Shown one piece after another: positions 1 through 9,820 of a DNA stretch of 64,000 bases. The notes beneath the pieces are model-generated. The model was not told where the DNA came from. It did not search any database and saw only the letters and a program-made list of their open reading frames with translations. The stretch's first letter is position 1. Every line of letters starts with the position of its first letter. Source of the stretch: Ramazzottius varieornatus (lineage: Eukaryota; Tardigrada; Eutardigrada; Parachela; Ramazzottiidae); assembly GCA_001949185.1 (NCBI GenBank), contig BDGG01000003.1, positions 1,383,270-1,447,269 on the forward strand. Reading direction: 5' to 3'. The position numbers were made by a program, and so were the translations under genes.

Positions 1-2
1 GA

Positions 3-54
3 GATATCCACCGAGTACTTACGCTGAAATATAACGTAAGGACCCGGTGGATAT
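3..54. repeat. Short foldback
   Basis: GATATCCACCGAGT near the left edge is matched in inverted orientation by ACCCGGTGGATATT (12 of 14 pair). It may be the end of a larger inverted-repeat element cut by the window edge. Confidence 0.4.
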
Positions 55-420
55 TTCCGTGCCGGGCACCTCGTAGATGCTTTCTGCACCTGCTATAGTA
101 TATCATATTATATTAGATGCTTTCGCGAGAAAAAGTTATTATATCTGGAACGTCTGATAATTTAGTAAAAGTAAGTGAGAACTCCACTGCATTAAAATAA
201 AGTAGTACCGTAGTCTCTCCTTGAAGAACAGTGTGCATCACGCACCTAAGACCATGAATTCCGCTTTTTACTGCTAGTTAAATGCTTGATTGAGTTATAA
301 TCCGTTTGCTGGTGCCCGTCGTGCGACCGCGCAGCCGCATCAACTACCACACGGTTTGCACGAAGAGAACCGTGAGGCGTGGCATAAATAGGACATGGGC
401 AGGCGAGCTGAAAAGTCAGA

Positions 421-515
421 ACCAGATCGTTTTCCGAAGTGGCGCAAACTTCAGCCTAAATCAACAGCAAAACACGCCCGGTTTGAAACAACAATTTGGT
501 CTGTTCGTTTTCCCA
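421..515. repeat. AAGTGGCGC foldback repeat, diverged copy
   Basis: The left arm CCAGATCGTTTTCCGAAGTG is typical of the family described for intron copies. The right arm is degraded (GAAACAACAATTTGGTCTG). This is one of the few copies outside an annotated gene. Confidence 0.55.
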
Positions 516-1505
516 CGGCACTAACGTGCGTTTGCCGCTGTTGATATTAACTTGGTTTCAATCAAATGCCACAAATTAGATATCAAAGTATTAAAATATA
601 TGTTTGAATGGAATTTTGAGAACATTTACTAGTTATTATTTACTACGTGACAGGACGGTCTACTATATTTCGTGATAGAACTGAGCAAGGTCAAGAATAT
701 TTAGTGATACTTAGTACACCAGGTTTTTCCATACTAGAACATCGCTACTACACGTACACGTGTACGGCGAGAAAGTTTGGAGCAGTGAAAAGTTTGGAAC
801 AGGCGATTCCGAAAATGCGGCACGGAGGTTTGTACGTACGTGTGCAATTCACACCAATACACTTTTTGACAATTTTCTACGGTTGAATTCTCAATACACA
901 CATTAAGTTGCCACCGCCAGATGAAAGTCCGACTGTAGCTAAAATGAGTTGCAACGTCACTGATAAGCGAAGCAACTGATCAGAACTTTGAATAGTTGGG
1001 GAGCCACCATGCTTCTCAATGCTAGCTAACCGTAACTTCGATTACGCTATTTTTCGAAAATAAGGGGAGCTCCGGAAAGCGAAATGTTGTTATACGTCAC
1101 GAAAGGGCGGAGCAGGCCGTAGCTACAGTTGCAAAGAGAACCGGGGTGGCAACTTAATCTCTGTAATTTGCCGTCTTTTCCGCCTGTTACAGAGTTACAA
1201 ACGTTTTACTGCTCCGAACTTCCTCGCCGCACGTGTACTAAACTTTAATAGGTCAGGTGCGTGTACGTCAGGACTCCGGAGCGAGCGGACCGTTCAGCGT
1301 CACATTCCAATTTACATGAGATCACATTTTACATTACGGATGTCCGTTTCTTTGAGTGCCGTGTTGGTCGCGTCCACTATCAGGATCATTTTCACCTTCG
1401 TGTTCGTACAGTAGGCATATCTGTAACCGGAAAGCACTCTGTCTGATCATGGAGTTAAGGAAGATGCGCGAAGCTAATTACATTTTAACTTCGTCGGAGG
1501 AAGGG

Positions 1506-1513
1506 TATAAAAG
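1506..1513 (+). promoter_or_regulatory. Orphan TATA-box-like motif
   Basis: GGGTATAAAAGTC is a close match to the metazoan TATA consensus. No recognised coding exon follows within 1.5 kb, so it is either chance or the promoter of an unrecognised transcript. Confidence 0.15.
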
Positions 1514-3189
1514 TCCGAGGTACAAGTCCCGATGCTCTGCCCCGGAAATATTCAATCCCGCTGTCTTTTGCGAAATCTGGGATTTCTCTTCGACAATGTC
1601 CAGGGCAGAATATAGCATGTAGTGGTAGTCGATGGGATTCTGAATGGAGGGACTGATCTTGATGAGAAGAGGTTGATTCTGAAAATAAAGCTCCAGACGT
1701 CAAATGATCCTTCGTCGATGCAGCTCCGACACTCAAGCTTACTTACATCTGATCCCATCACTCCGATGCACAAAGCCATGATCCAATAATCGTCCTTCGA
1801 TCGTCCAAAAGAACGCTTTCAGGTGAAGCTCCGGGTGGAGAGCACATACAAAGTAGAAATCGGGAGAATTTTTTAGTTTTAACCCTCTCTGTCTGTTTTA
1901 AGTTTTAACTTTCAAAAATGGGGATCAAGTCAATCAATAATCAAAGGCGGGTCCACTCAACGGCGGCCCGAAGCCAGGCTTTAGCCAACCAGAGCGCTTA
2001 CTAGGGGATTTTGCCATCGCTCCAGTCTTGTTTCACAAACCGAAACGGCAGAAAGGCAGAGGAGAGTTTTCTCTATCGACTGGGACAGACTAGACTGGCA
2101 GAAAAAAATCCTGGAAGACGCAGCAGAAAGCGGAAGTGACGTCAGAATCTGGGCGGAACATGGGCATCAGCACAGTTCACTGTGGCATCAGTTAAGTGGT
2201 TTGACTATCTGCTGGTTGATTCGCTATTTGATTGATCTGTAATACTATAACAAAGTGTCTACTACTGCGCGCCTTCGGAGTGGAAAGTGTATGAGGATGG
2301 TTGGCTGCAGGTAGGTTAGGTTCGAGCAGGTGACGTCACAATCGGTAGACTTAGCGCTGTTCTCTCACCTCATGTGACGGCATGCTAGAAGCGTGTTTTT
2401 GCTGGCAAAATTTGTGTGGCCTCCAGAAATCCGGGTTACCTGGCCCCCGGAGATAGTGCGATACCAGTTGACTGACGGCTCTTTGATCGGTTGAACATTC
2501 AATCGAACTCCGAGCAGGGAACTGGAAGTTACTAGCGAAGACGAATGTCATATCGATCACGTCATGAGTGACTTATTTGTCTGATAAACCTACGGAATGA
2601 CGCATAGATCATGTGTTCAGCTGGAAAAAATTTTGGCATGGGCTGTGGTGAAAAGTTCGATAGCTCCATGCTACCTGATCGATTGGGACCATGGATTGCA
2701 ACGGGAGGCGTACGACCAAATAACGCATAGGACCACATGACTCCGTACTACAGAACAACGGTCACATGTTCCATCCCTCCACCGCCATCCACATCTTCTG
2801 CCGTTCATGTAGGTACGGGTCAACTGATTCCTAAACGGACGGCTTCATGTGCGCACGCGATGAAAAATAGCCCAGCGCATGCAACGCACGATAGCTAGTG
2901 CGCTCTGTGCGAAATCTCGCTAATCAGCATACGAGACCCAATCTCGGTTCCTCTTCCACCTGAAAAGTCATCGGCACCCACAACGTGTTGTGGACCGACT
3001 TCGCTGCTCGTACTCCATACGCTCATACACTGTCTAACCCGTAGGAGTGACTCGTGTCCCACTGTGATTTCTTCCTGTCGACAGAAAAGTCAAAACAACA
3101 TTCCTCTTTTTCCCTACTCTCTAGCTTTCGTCTGAGTAGTATCACTCATCCAGATCTCATCACATTTTGTTAGCTGGAATGAACCAGAT

Positions 3190-3599
3190 ATGTCGGACAT
3201 TGCTTCAAAAACATCATACCTGTAAGTACGCCCCGTTCCCGTTCTCCGTTTCAGATGTTGTTTTTAGTGTATCTTGTACCGGTGTCCTTCCAGGACTCTC
3301 ATTATTCCCTTCCCCGACGAAAGACTTGCCGCCATAGCCTACAGGACCCTGTCGGTCGATAAGGAGCCAACGCGAGGCGGGGTGAACAAGACACTTTCCG
3401 TCGATGGCAACGAACTGAAAGTGTGAGGGCTTCACTTCCGGTTGGGGTATATCTGTCTTCGAAGTTATCTATGTCCTTTTGAGTGATTTGTTCTTGCAGG
3501 GTTTTCGTAGCGGCAGACGTGAAGAATCTTCGGACAGCAGCCAATAAGTTTTTAGATTACGCGAAACTGACGGTTGAGACGATTCAGATGTTTGGCTGA
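3190..3599 (+). CDS. PCC1: KEOPS/EKC complex subunit Pcc1 (LAGE3 homologue)
   Basis: Small subunit of the KEOPS (EKC) complex, which makes the t6A modification at position 37 of ANN-decoding tRNAs; Pcc1 is the dimerising subunit that binds Kae1. Three exons, 3190-3221, 3294-3422 and 3500-3599, join in frame to give 86 aa, close to yeast Pcc1 and shorter than human LAGE3. After an 11-residue start (MSDIASKTSYL), the motif LTLIIPFPDERLAAIAYRTL with DKEP matches the LAGE3 N-terminal block (IPFP, then EIA, then SL and EP). The C-terminal block has NLRTAANKFLDY and ends TIQMFG, matching the family ending TMQRFG. Introns are 72 and 77 bp with GT-AG ends. The stop lies 39 bp upstream of the CTU2 ATG on the same strand. 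Confidence is high because both conserved blocks and all splice phases agree. Confidence 0.88.
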
Positions 3600-3638
3600 A
3601 TATTTGTGAATGCTCACCGGAAGTCGCGTCTTTGAACA

Positions 3639-5815
3639 ATGTGTCAGGTCGACGAGGATGGTGTGGATCTTCTGGCTGCCGGAGATGGATCAGAAAAATC
3701 TTTGGCTGATCGTGTTTGTGTGAAATGTGGAGAGCAAGCTGTGATACACCTACGGGACGAGGACGTCAAGTGTGGGAAATGCCTCGTGGCTTCCGTCAAC
3801 CAGAAATTCCGCGCTGTCCTGACCAAATTCCAACTGTCCCGCAGTAAACAAACAATCTTGGTGGCGTTTTCTGGTGGACAAGTGTCTTGTGCCCTCCTGG
3901 AAGCCGTGCGCGAGGTACGAAGCAATCTCTTTCGCAGCCCAAACTTTTGCATTGAGAAAAAGCTTACCATAAAAAATTTTCCTGAATCTGCACCGTCTCT
4001 GCAGGCTACAACCATACCCAATTTCAGCAGACTCTACTCCGTTCTCTACATCGAAGGTACATGTACTTTTCATTGAGTTTTCCAGTCAGTGTTTCTGTGC
4101 TAATCTGTCGTTGTGGTTTTCAGAAGGCATTTGCGATGGACTGACCGAAGAAGCTTGTCAAAAGAAAATTCGTAACATCGTGGGAAAATGTCGCTATATT
4201 TTTCCCGAGGTCCCTGTACTGGTATCATCTCTGGAAATGGTGAGTACCTTTGGTCGGAAACGCTCAGTAGTACCGCAGCAAACTTGAATATTTGGGACAG
4301 GGGGAAAATGAGTGGAACCCAATTGTATCTCAAGCGACGCACATCTCATTACAATTCGCCAGAATTGTGCGCCACTTAGTAAACAATCTGGCTCAAATCG
4401 TTGTCTAAGTCCCTTTCATGCTTCAGTAAGTCGATGTTTGTTCATTTTAGGTGTTCGCTGAGGATTCAATACCATTGTCGTACATCTTTCCTGCGAATTC
4501 AACAGACACGGCTCCGCTGACCGGTTTAACGGAGTTCGGAGCGAGGTTCAAGAAGCTTCTGGCCTCCACCAAGTCTCCCACCGCAAGAGAAGAACTTCGA
4601 AAGCTTCTCCGGAATAACCTATTTCGAAGAATAGGCCATCAGCAAGGTCTCAAGACGCTCTTCGTGGGTGACTGTGCGGATCGTCTGGCCGTCCAGCTCA
4701 TCACTGACACGGCGCTGGGCAGAGGAAAGCACCTTCCTCTGGAGCTGGGCTACGCTGACACCCGAGACCCTGACTTCACGATCGTCAGACCTTTCAAGGA
4801 CGTCACCATGAAAGAAATATTGATGTACAACTCTCTCCGTCTGAACGAGAACATAGGTAAGCTTCCACTGAGACATTATTCTTTTCGAAGAAATTGCACG
4901 TCGAAAACAGAATTTGGCAAGGTTGCAAGCGTGCGCCACATGGAAACTCGACGCGTTCGTTGTCTCGGGTGGTGCTCGTTTTGATTGTATTTGGCTGCGA
5001 GCGTGCGCCACTGGAAGGAACGATGTTGATCGTTTTGTTTGACGGCGTCCTAAGTTGCTTTTTCGGAGGTTCGCATGCTGAAGAACCCAGTTCAGCAAAG
5101 AAAATGAACTCGGTGTATTCTTTCACCGAGACCTTCATCAACAGTCTGCAGAAGGACTTCACGCAGACGGTGACGACGTTGTGTAGGACTGGTGACAAAC
5201 TGTGCGCCACTTCGACAGGGCAGCCTCCCGCGAAGCATTCGATAGAGAAGTCTTCCGGCAAACTATGCTCTTTCTGTTGTGTAAGAAGAAAGGATGTTTT
5301 CTCTCTTTTGTTTCTGGTTTTGGTCAGTCATCGGTCGGGCTAGTTTACGTCGTATCGTGATTTTAGGGACCGATGGATACTTCGGAGGAAGATGCCTGCA
5401 CAGCCGAGAACTCCATCGCCTTGTCGCTTCGTCTTTCCGCTGCTTTGCCGAACAAGACGGTGAAGGCTTCAGTCGATCTTGAAGACTTCGCCTCTTCGAA
5501 GCACAGCGAGTGTGGGTCGGCGAACGGTGACTGTGCTAAGGCGAACGGCGAAGGATGCTGTACTAGCAAAGAGCGGAAGACGCCGGAAAAGCTACTGTGT
5601 TACTCTTGCCGGTGGATGCTTAGCGAAGTGGTAGGTCCACCCAATCCTTTCTTCCTTTGTTCATCGTAACTGTCCTGGTAACGAGCACTTCTATTGTTGC
5701 GCAGGGTGATCAGGGTCTTCTACCTGAACGTTTGATGCAAGTAAATTCACAGCAGGTTCGTCGAGCTGAGATGCGCACCAGCATCCAGAACTTCCTTCTT
5801 GACGACGATGTCTAA
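3639..5815 (+). CDS. CTU2: Cytoplasmic tRNA 2-thiolation protein 2
   Basis: Partner of CTU1 in the Urm1-dependent thiolation of wobble U34 (mcm5s2U) in Lys, Glu and Gln tRNAs, acting in the cytosol. Seven exons (3639-3914, 4005-4056, 4124-4239, 4451-4856, 5069-5280, 5367-5630, 5705-5815) join in phase to 478 aa; the human protein is about 515 aa. It starts MCQV like other CTU2 proteins. Then come a CVKC...CGKC zinc-type motif (aa about 27-45), the P-loop-like region VAFSGGQVSCALLEAV, a GLKTLFVGDCADRLAVQLI block with LGRG, the IVRPFKDVTMKEI segment and a late LCYSCRWML motif. These follow the family order. Introns 3 and 4 carry GCGCCAC foldback repeats. A poly(A)-signal-like AATAAAAG lies about 115 bp past the stop. 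The convergent calbindin gene ends 280 bp away. Very short spacing to PCC1 suggests a shared promoter or read-through. Confidence 0.93.
4905..5030. repeat. AAGTGGCGC foldback repeat inside CTU2 intron 4
   Basis: Two GCGTGCGCCAC arms (near 4930 and 5000) lie within the 212-bp intron 4857-5068. A further single arm, TTGTGCGCCACTTAG, is in intron 3 near 4365-4380. Confidence 0.6.
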
Positions 5816-6094
5816 TGATGACTGTAATTCTGAGATACATGAAAATGCCTGTTTCTGGAGTTTCCACAATTTTTACGTGTTGGGAGGAGTAGAAAATGTG
5901 AGAAGTAGGGAGTATTTAAACCGACGAGACAATAAAAGAGACCAGCAAGAAAAGACAGGTTTTGAAGTGAGCTTGCATTGACTGTCCGTAAGTTAATTGG
6001 GAATGACAGATGTTTTCAAAGGAGCACTTGAAAGAAACGAGATTACGGCTTTTAACTTTTCTTCCTTTTTCTGGATTCTGCTATCCATCACGAG

Positions 6095-9000
6095 TCAAGA
6101 AGGCCTTCGAGTAGTGCTGGATTGATGGTGGCGTCCAGAGACCTTACTGCGCGACTTGAGAGCAGAGACGGTACTTGCCGTTGATGCACCACTTGCGACT
6201 CCTTCCTCTTCCGAAGCGGTCTTGGCAATGGCCAGTAGGATCATTGTCAGTTCCTTTTGATTAATCTTCCCGTCGCGGTTGATATCGCAGCCACTGATAA
6301 TGGCATCGTGGAAGGCCTCCAAATACAATAGGTTTGGTGATGGTTGGATAAATGGTTAAACGGTTGAACAGGCGGTTGGACAATCATTATTCGGAGAGAC
6401 CATGGACGGATAAAAGGTTTATCCGGTTGACAAGCGGCTGGTTAAAAATGTGTCATCCTGATACCTTGCCTAATTTGAAATATTGGGGCTATCGCAAATT
6501 CGGTAGTTTGTCAGCTACTGTACATACATAAACGACTCAGTGCTCAGCTAATTTGGGATTCTGAAAGAGGCATAGCTGGCAGGTAACGTCTGCGTTAAGA
6601 TAAACAACGATCCACAGAGAAAACTGGCTGAAAATTGGGCGTTTAGGACGTTTTCCCGAATGTTTCATGTTACCGGACTTATCCGGATAAAAACGTGGTT
6701 GGATGGAACCTGTATCCGGTTAATGGCGATTGATTACGGCTTCTATCCGGATAAAAACGGTTCATTAAAATCCCTATCCAGCCCCACTTTTAATCGGATA
6801 TATCCGGTTATATCCAGCGTTGGTTGGATAATTAATATCCCTACCTCCAAATCGTCCATGTCGTAATCCGACTTGGCTAGTTCCAGAAGATCTTTGCACA
6901 GACCGTACAGCTCTTCATTCTCAATCGTCCCGTTCCCATCCTGAAAACAGCCACAAGATCAGGCCGCTTCTTCAGTCTCTCTGATATTTCTTCGGGAAAA
7001 CGGTCGCGTGTATTTTTCGCTATGAAGCAGGCGTCAAAGTTGAACACATACATATATTTTTGGCGAAATATAATGAAATGGGAGGCCGACAATCGAAACA
7101 AACGAGTCCTTATTTCAAGTGTTGCATGGTTCCAGCCAATGAGAGTCGAAACGTACGTACTCCACTTAAAGGCAATGATCGTATTGATCAGCAAGTCTCG
7201 CACGGTTCCAGCCGACAACCGTAAGAACGTGGGTACGCCACTTGAAATGAAAAACGTTTAGAGTACATCTGCCTGGCCTAATCACCGGCCTGGACAAAAT
7301 TTCCGGCCACCGGCCCAAAGCAGCATAGCTTCGATTGATTGATCAGTCTTGCTGGCGGCTGCCGCTTTCGGCCAGTGGCCAGAAATTTTGTCCAGGCCGG
7401 TAATTAGGTCCGGCGCGTGTACGTTTTGTTTGCCTTCGTGCCTGGTGGGGGTATTCCAGACTTATATTGTTACACATATCTCCGATATTGTGTGGAAGTT
7501 CCGAAACTTACCCTGTCGTATAGAAGGAAAACATTCTCGACATCTTGAGCAGTCAAAGTCCGTAACGAGCCCTGAAAACCACAACGTGTATTAATTCGCC
7601 CGAGGAAGTCACGCAGGGATAATTTCGAGAGAACGGGAAGGGGGGGAATATACTTTCTGGTTTTGCCCTCCTCTAGCCTTGAAGACAGCGCGGTTCAGGA
7701 AGTTCTCTTTGACCGGTAACAATCTGGAAATAAAAATAACAGAGTTACTCTATTGACTCTTCCAATCATAACTTCCACATGTTTATTTTGGTTGAAAATA
7801 ACAATGTGAATTCTGTTTGCTGGAAAAGTCAGATTCTTATCCTTACTGAGCCATTTCACTCAGCTGTAGTTTGCCATCTTTATTAGTATCGAATATTCTC
7901 AACTGCAAAGAGAAAAGCCCAAGCTGATTAGGAAACTTTAATGGACATGAAGAGCTAGCCTCTTTAGCCTCCGGCGGAGATTGCCTTCTCCCCAGAGACT
8001 ACTCCAACCAGGAAGTGCGGACTTCCCATTCTTACAATTGAATCAGTGTAATCAAGGAGCTTGTCATCATCCAAGATTGCTGCGCTGTTTGATCGCAGTA
8101 TAACTGCCAGCAGAAAATCCTGAAACAACAGGAAGGGAATTTCGTGTACCAAAGCGTTCCCAGCGTTCAAAAGTGGGACAACAAAGCGTTGATCAACGAT
8201 CATTGATTTTGGAAATTTCCAAAGGTCAGAACAAGGTGAGTCCGACATTACGTATGAGGTAAAAGTAGCGGACTTGTCCATGTAAAATCGCATGGGGTAC
8301 CTGTCCACCCTAGATCTGCTCTTCGGCTGATCAGGTCTTGTTACTTTTTGGTTTATTCGATAAGAAAAGCCCCTATCTATTTTTCGAACATGGTAGACAC
8401 GAAAGAACAGCGGATTTGTTGAGAGACATCCGCTAAGGAGAGAGACGGTCGACGCAATGTTAAAAAGCCTGTTTTTGAAAAATCAGCTGATTCTAATCAA
8501 TCAAGTTACGATTCATGTACATGTGCCAACTTTTCAGGGTGGACAACTTCACCATGCAATTTTACGTGGACAAGTCCGCTAGTTTTACCTCGTACCTTAA
8601 GTTCATCCGCTTCGATGTATCCGCTGTAGTCTTTGTCAAACTGCTTCCATATCTTCAAAAGTACAAAGTACATATTCGGAACTTATAAATAAACTTTTTC
8701 CAAAACAACTCAGAAATCTTTGGATGGGAAAATTCGGGGCGTTGAAAACGGTTGTAGAGCAGTTATTTTCTTAGTGCGCACTCACCCGCATGAACTCCAC
8801 ACTTGATTCAAGCGGGTTGTTGAAGCGGAAAAGGAGGAAGAAATTTTCATCTAGCGGAAGTAATTGCGCCAGCTGCAATTGCAAGTAATAAGCGTCCAAT
8901 CTGCGTCTGAACAGCTCGTAGACCTCGTATCGACCCACAAACCCAGACGGGTATGCCAGGCCTTCTTTCCGTTACAGAAGCTCCTTTACGTCAAGTTCGA

Positions 9001-9820
9001 AGAAATCTTCCTCATTGCAAGCAGACGCATTGTGTTAAGGCGGCGGGAGCCGGTGAAACAAATATACTGTACGTGGACTGGTACTTGCTAAACTTGCTCA
9101 CAAGCTTCACCTCTTTGATTTCAATCTTGCCGTCATGGTTCACGTCATACTCTTCCATAAAACTCCGTTTTAGTTCTTCAAGTGTCTTTTTCGGAATACT
9201 CTGAAAAATAAACATAAGACTGATCTTCAGCGCTTTGCGTAAGATGCGAATGCTTCATGATTTTTGGTTGAGACGTTTCAGTGAAGGTATGTACGGTTTA
9301 GGCAGCACGCAAGCTCTGATTCCATAGAGTACTTCACATCACAACATCAAGAGCAAACTACTGCGGGGTACGGATTGCAAAGAGTACACGGAAAGCGTAA
9401 GTTTTTCTTGTAAAAGAAGCGTGCCTCATTTTGTCGATTCCTATTACCATAAATTACCTTCACTACCCACAATTTCGGGACACTTACTTCTGGACTAGGC
9501 AGGTTACACACTGCCACCAGGAACTCCTGCAGGAATCCGTCGAGTTCGGCGCCCTCGATAAATCCATTCCCTGGAAAGAAAAGATATGGTTGGATATAAA
9601 TGTGTGAATAAAGGCTGGAGTGAAGCTCCCAAAAAGAATGCCGACAGTAAGTTCTGACAAAATATTGAGGTTAGTTATGCGGATTACCGTCGGAGTCGTA
9701 ATGCGTCCAGACATCCATGAATTGTGCCGCAGTGAGGCGTTGAATGCGTGGAGATCCCGGCTCGTTTAGGAGATACTGGTTCATATATCCCACAACCTTG
9801 TTTCCTGCTGTTGACGACAT
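6095..9820 (-). CDS. Calbindin-like protein with six EF-hands
   Basis: Cytosolic calcium buffer/sensor of the calbindin-calretinin-secretagogin (arthropod calbindin-32) family. Eleven exons join in frame to 348 aa: 9688-9820, 9488-9570, 9102-9200, 8786-8872, 8596-8652, 8036-8119, 7847-7902, 7654-7723, 7512-7571, 6845-6940 and 6095-6316. EF loops in order: DSDGNGFIEGAE, DVNHDGKIEIKE, DKDYSGYIEADE, DTNKDGKLQLSE, DRDGNGTIENEE, DINRDGKINQKE. All six keep acidic or oxygen ligands at positions 1, 3, 5 and 12 and Gly at 6. Family linkers LAQLLPLDENF, LDDDKLLDYTDSI and MAQLLPVKENF are present. The ATG starts the first exon and is followed by a conserved helix before EF1. The C-terminal 40 residues are Ser/Ala/Arg-rich and not conserved. 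The last intron (6317-6844) is a transposon. Intron 9 (6941-7511) holds two more inverted-repeat elements. Confidence 0.93.
6325..6844 (-). mobile_element. Miniature hAT element forming an intron
   Basis: A 520-bp non-coding element flanked by a perfect 8-bp direct repeat CTCCAAAT (6317-6324 and 6845-6852), the length typical of hAT insertions. Its ends (GTAGGGATATTAATTATCC on the minus strand; TAGGTTTGGTGATGGTTGG on the plus strand) match the two ends of the larger hAT element at 56514-59552. Inside are repeated TTATCCGGATAA-type motifs. It lies inside the sixth EF-hand region of the calbindin gene. Its first two bases on the coding strand are the intron GT. Confidence 0.85.
7100..7252. repeat. 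AAGTGGCGC foldback repeat in calbindin intron 9
   Basis: Diverged arms (TTTCAAGTGTTGCATGGTTC, then CGTGGGTACGCCACTTGAAA) of the foldback family, with an internal partial copy around 7160-7215. Confidence 0.5.
7277..7408. mobile_element. 132-bp terminal-inverted-repeat element
   Basis: The ends form a near-perfect inverted repeat of about 38 bp: CCTAATCACCGGCCTGGACA on the left, and CCTAATTACCGGCCTGGACA reading inward from the right, each continuing into AAATTTC and GGCCA. The core is short and GC-rich with no coding capacity. It is a MITE-like element inside calbindin intron 9. I could not assign a superfamily or find a clear target duplication. Confidence 0.7.

Larger units (their letters stand above)
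1..3189. other. No recognisable gene; repeat-bearing intergenic DNA
   Basis: I find no open frame here with recognisable protein features or a convincing exon chain on either strand. The stretch holds a foldback at 3-54, one copy of the AAGTGGCGC foldback repeat near 421-515 and an orphan TATA-like box at 1506. The last 100 bases lead into the PCC1 start and presumably contain its promoter. The rest may be decayed transposon or the flank of a gene outside the window. Confidence 0.5.

Noticed and set aside
3302-3544. Minus-strand frame starting MAAVRRFF that looks like a mitochondrial presequence
   Set aside because: It needs a non-ATG start and lies opposite the PCC1 exons, which have conserved motifs and good splice sites.
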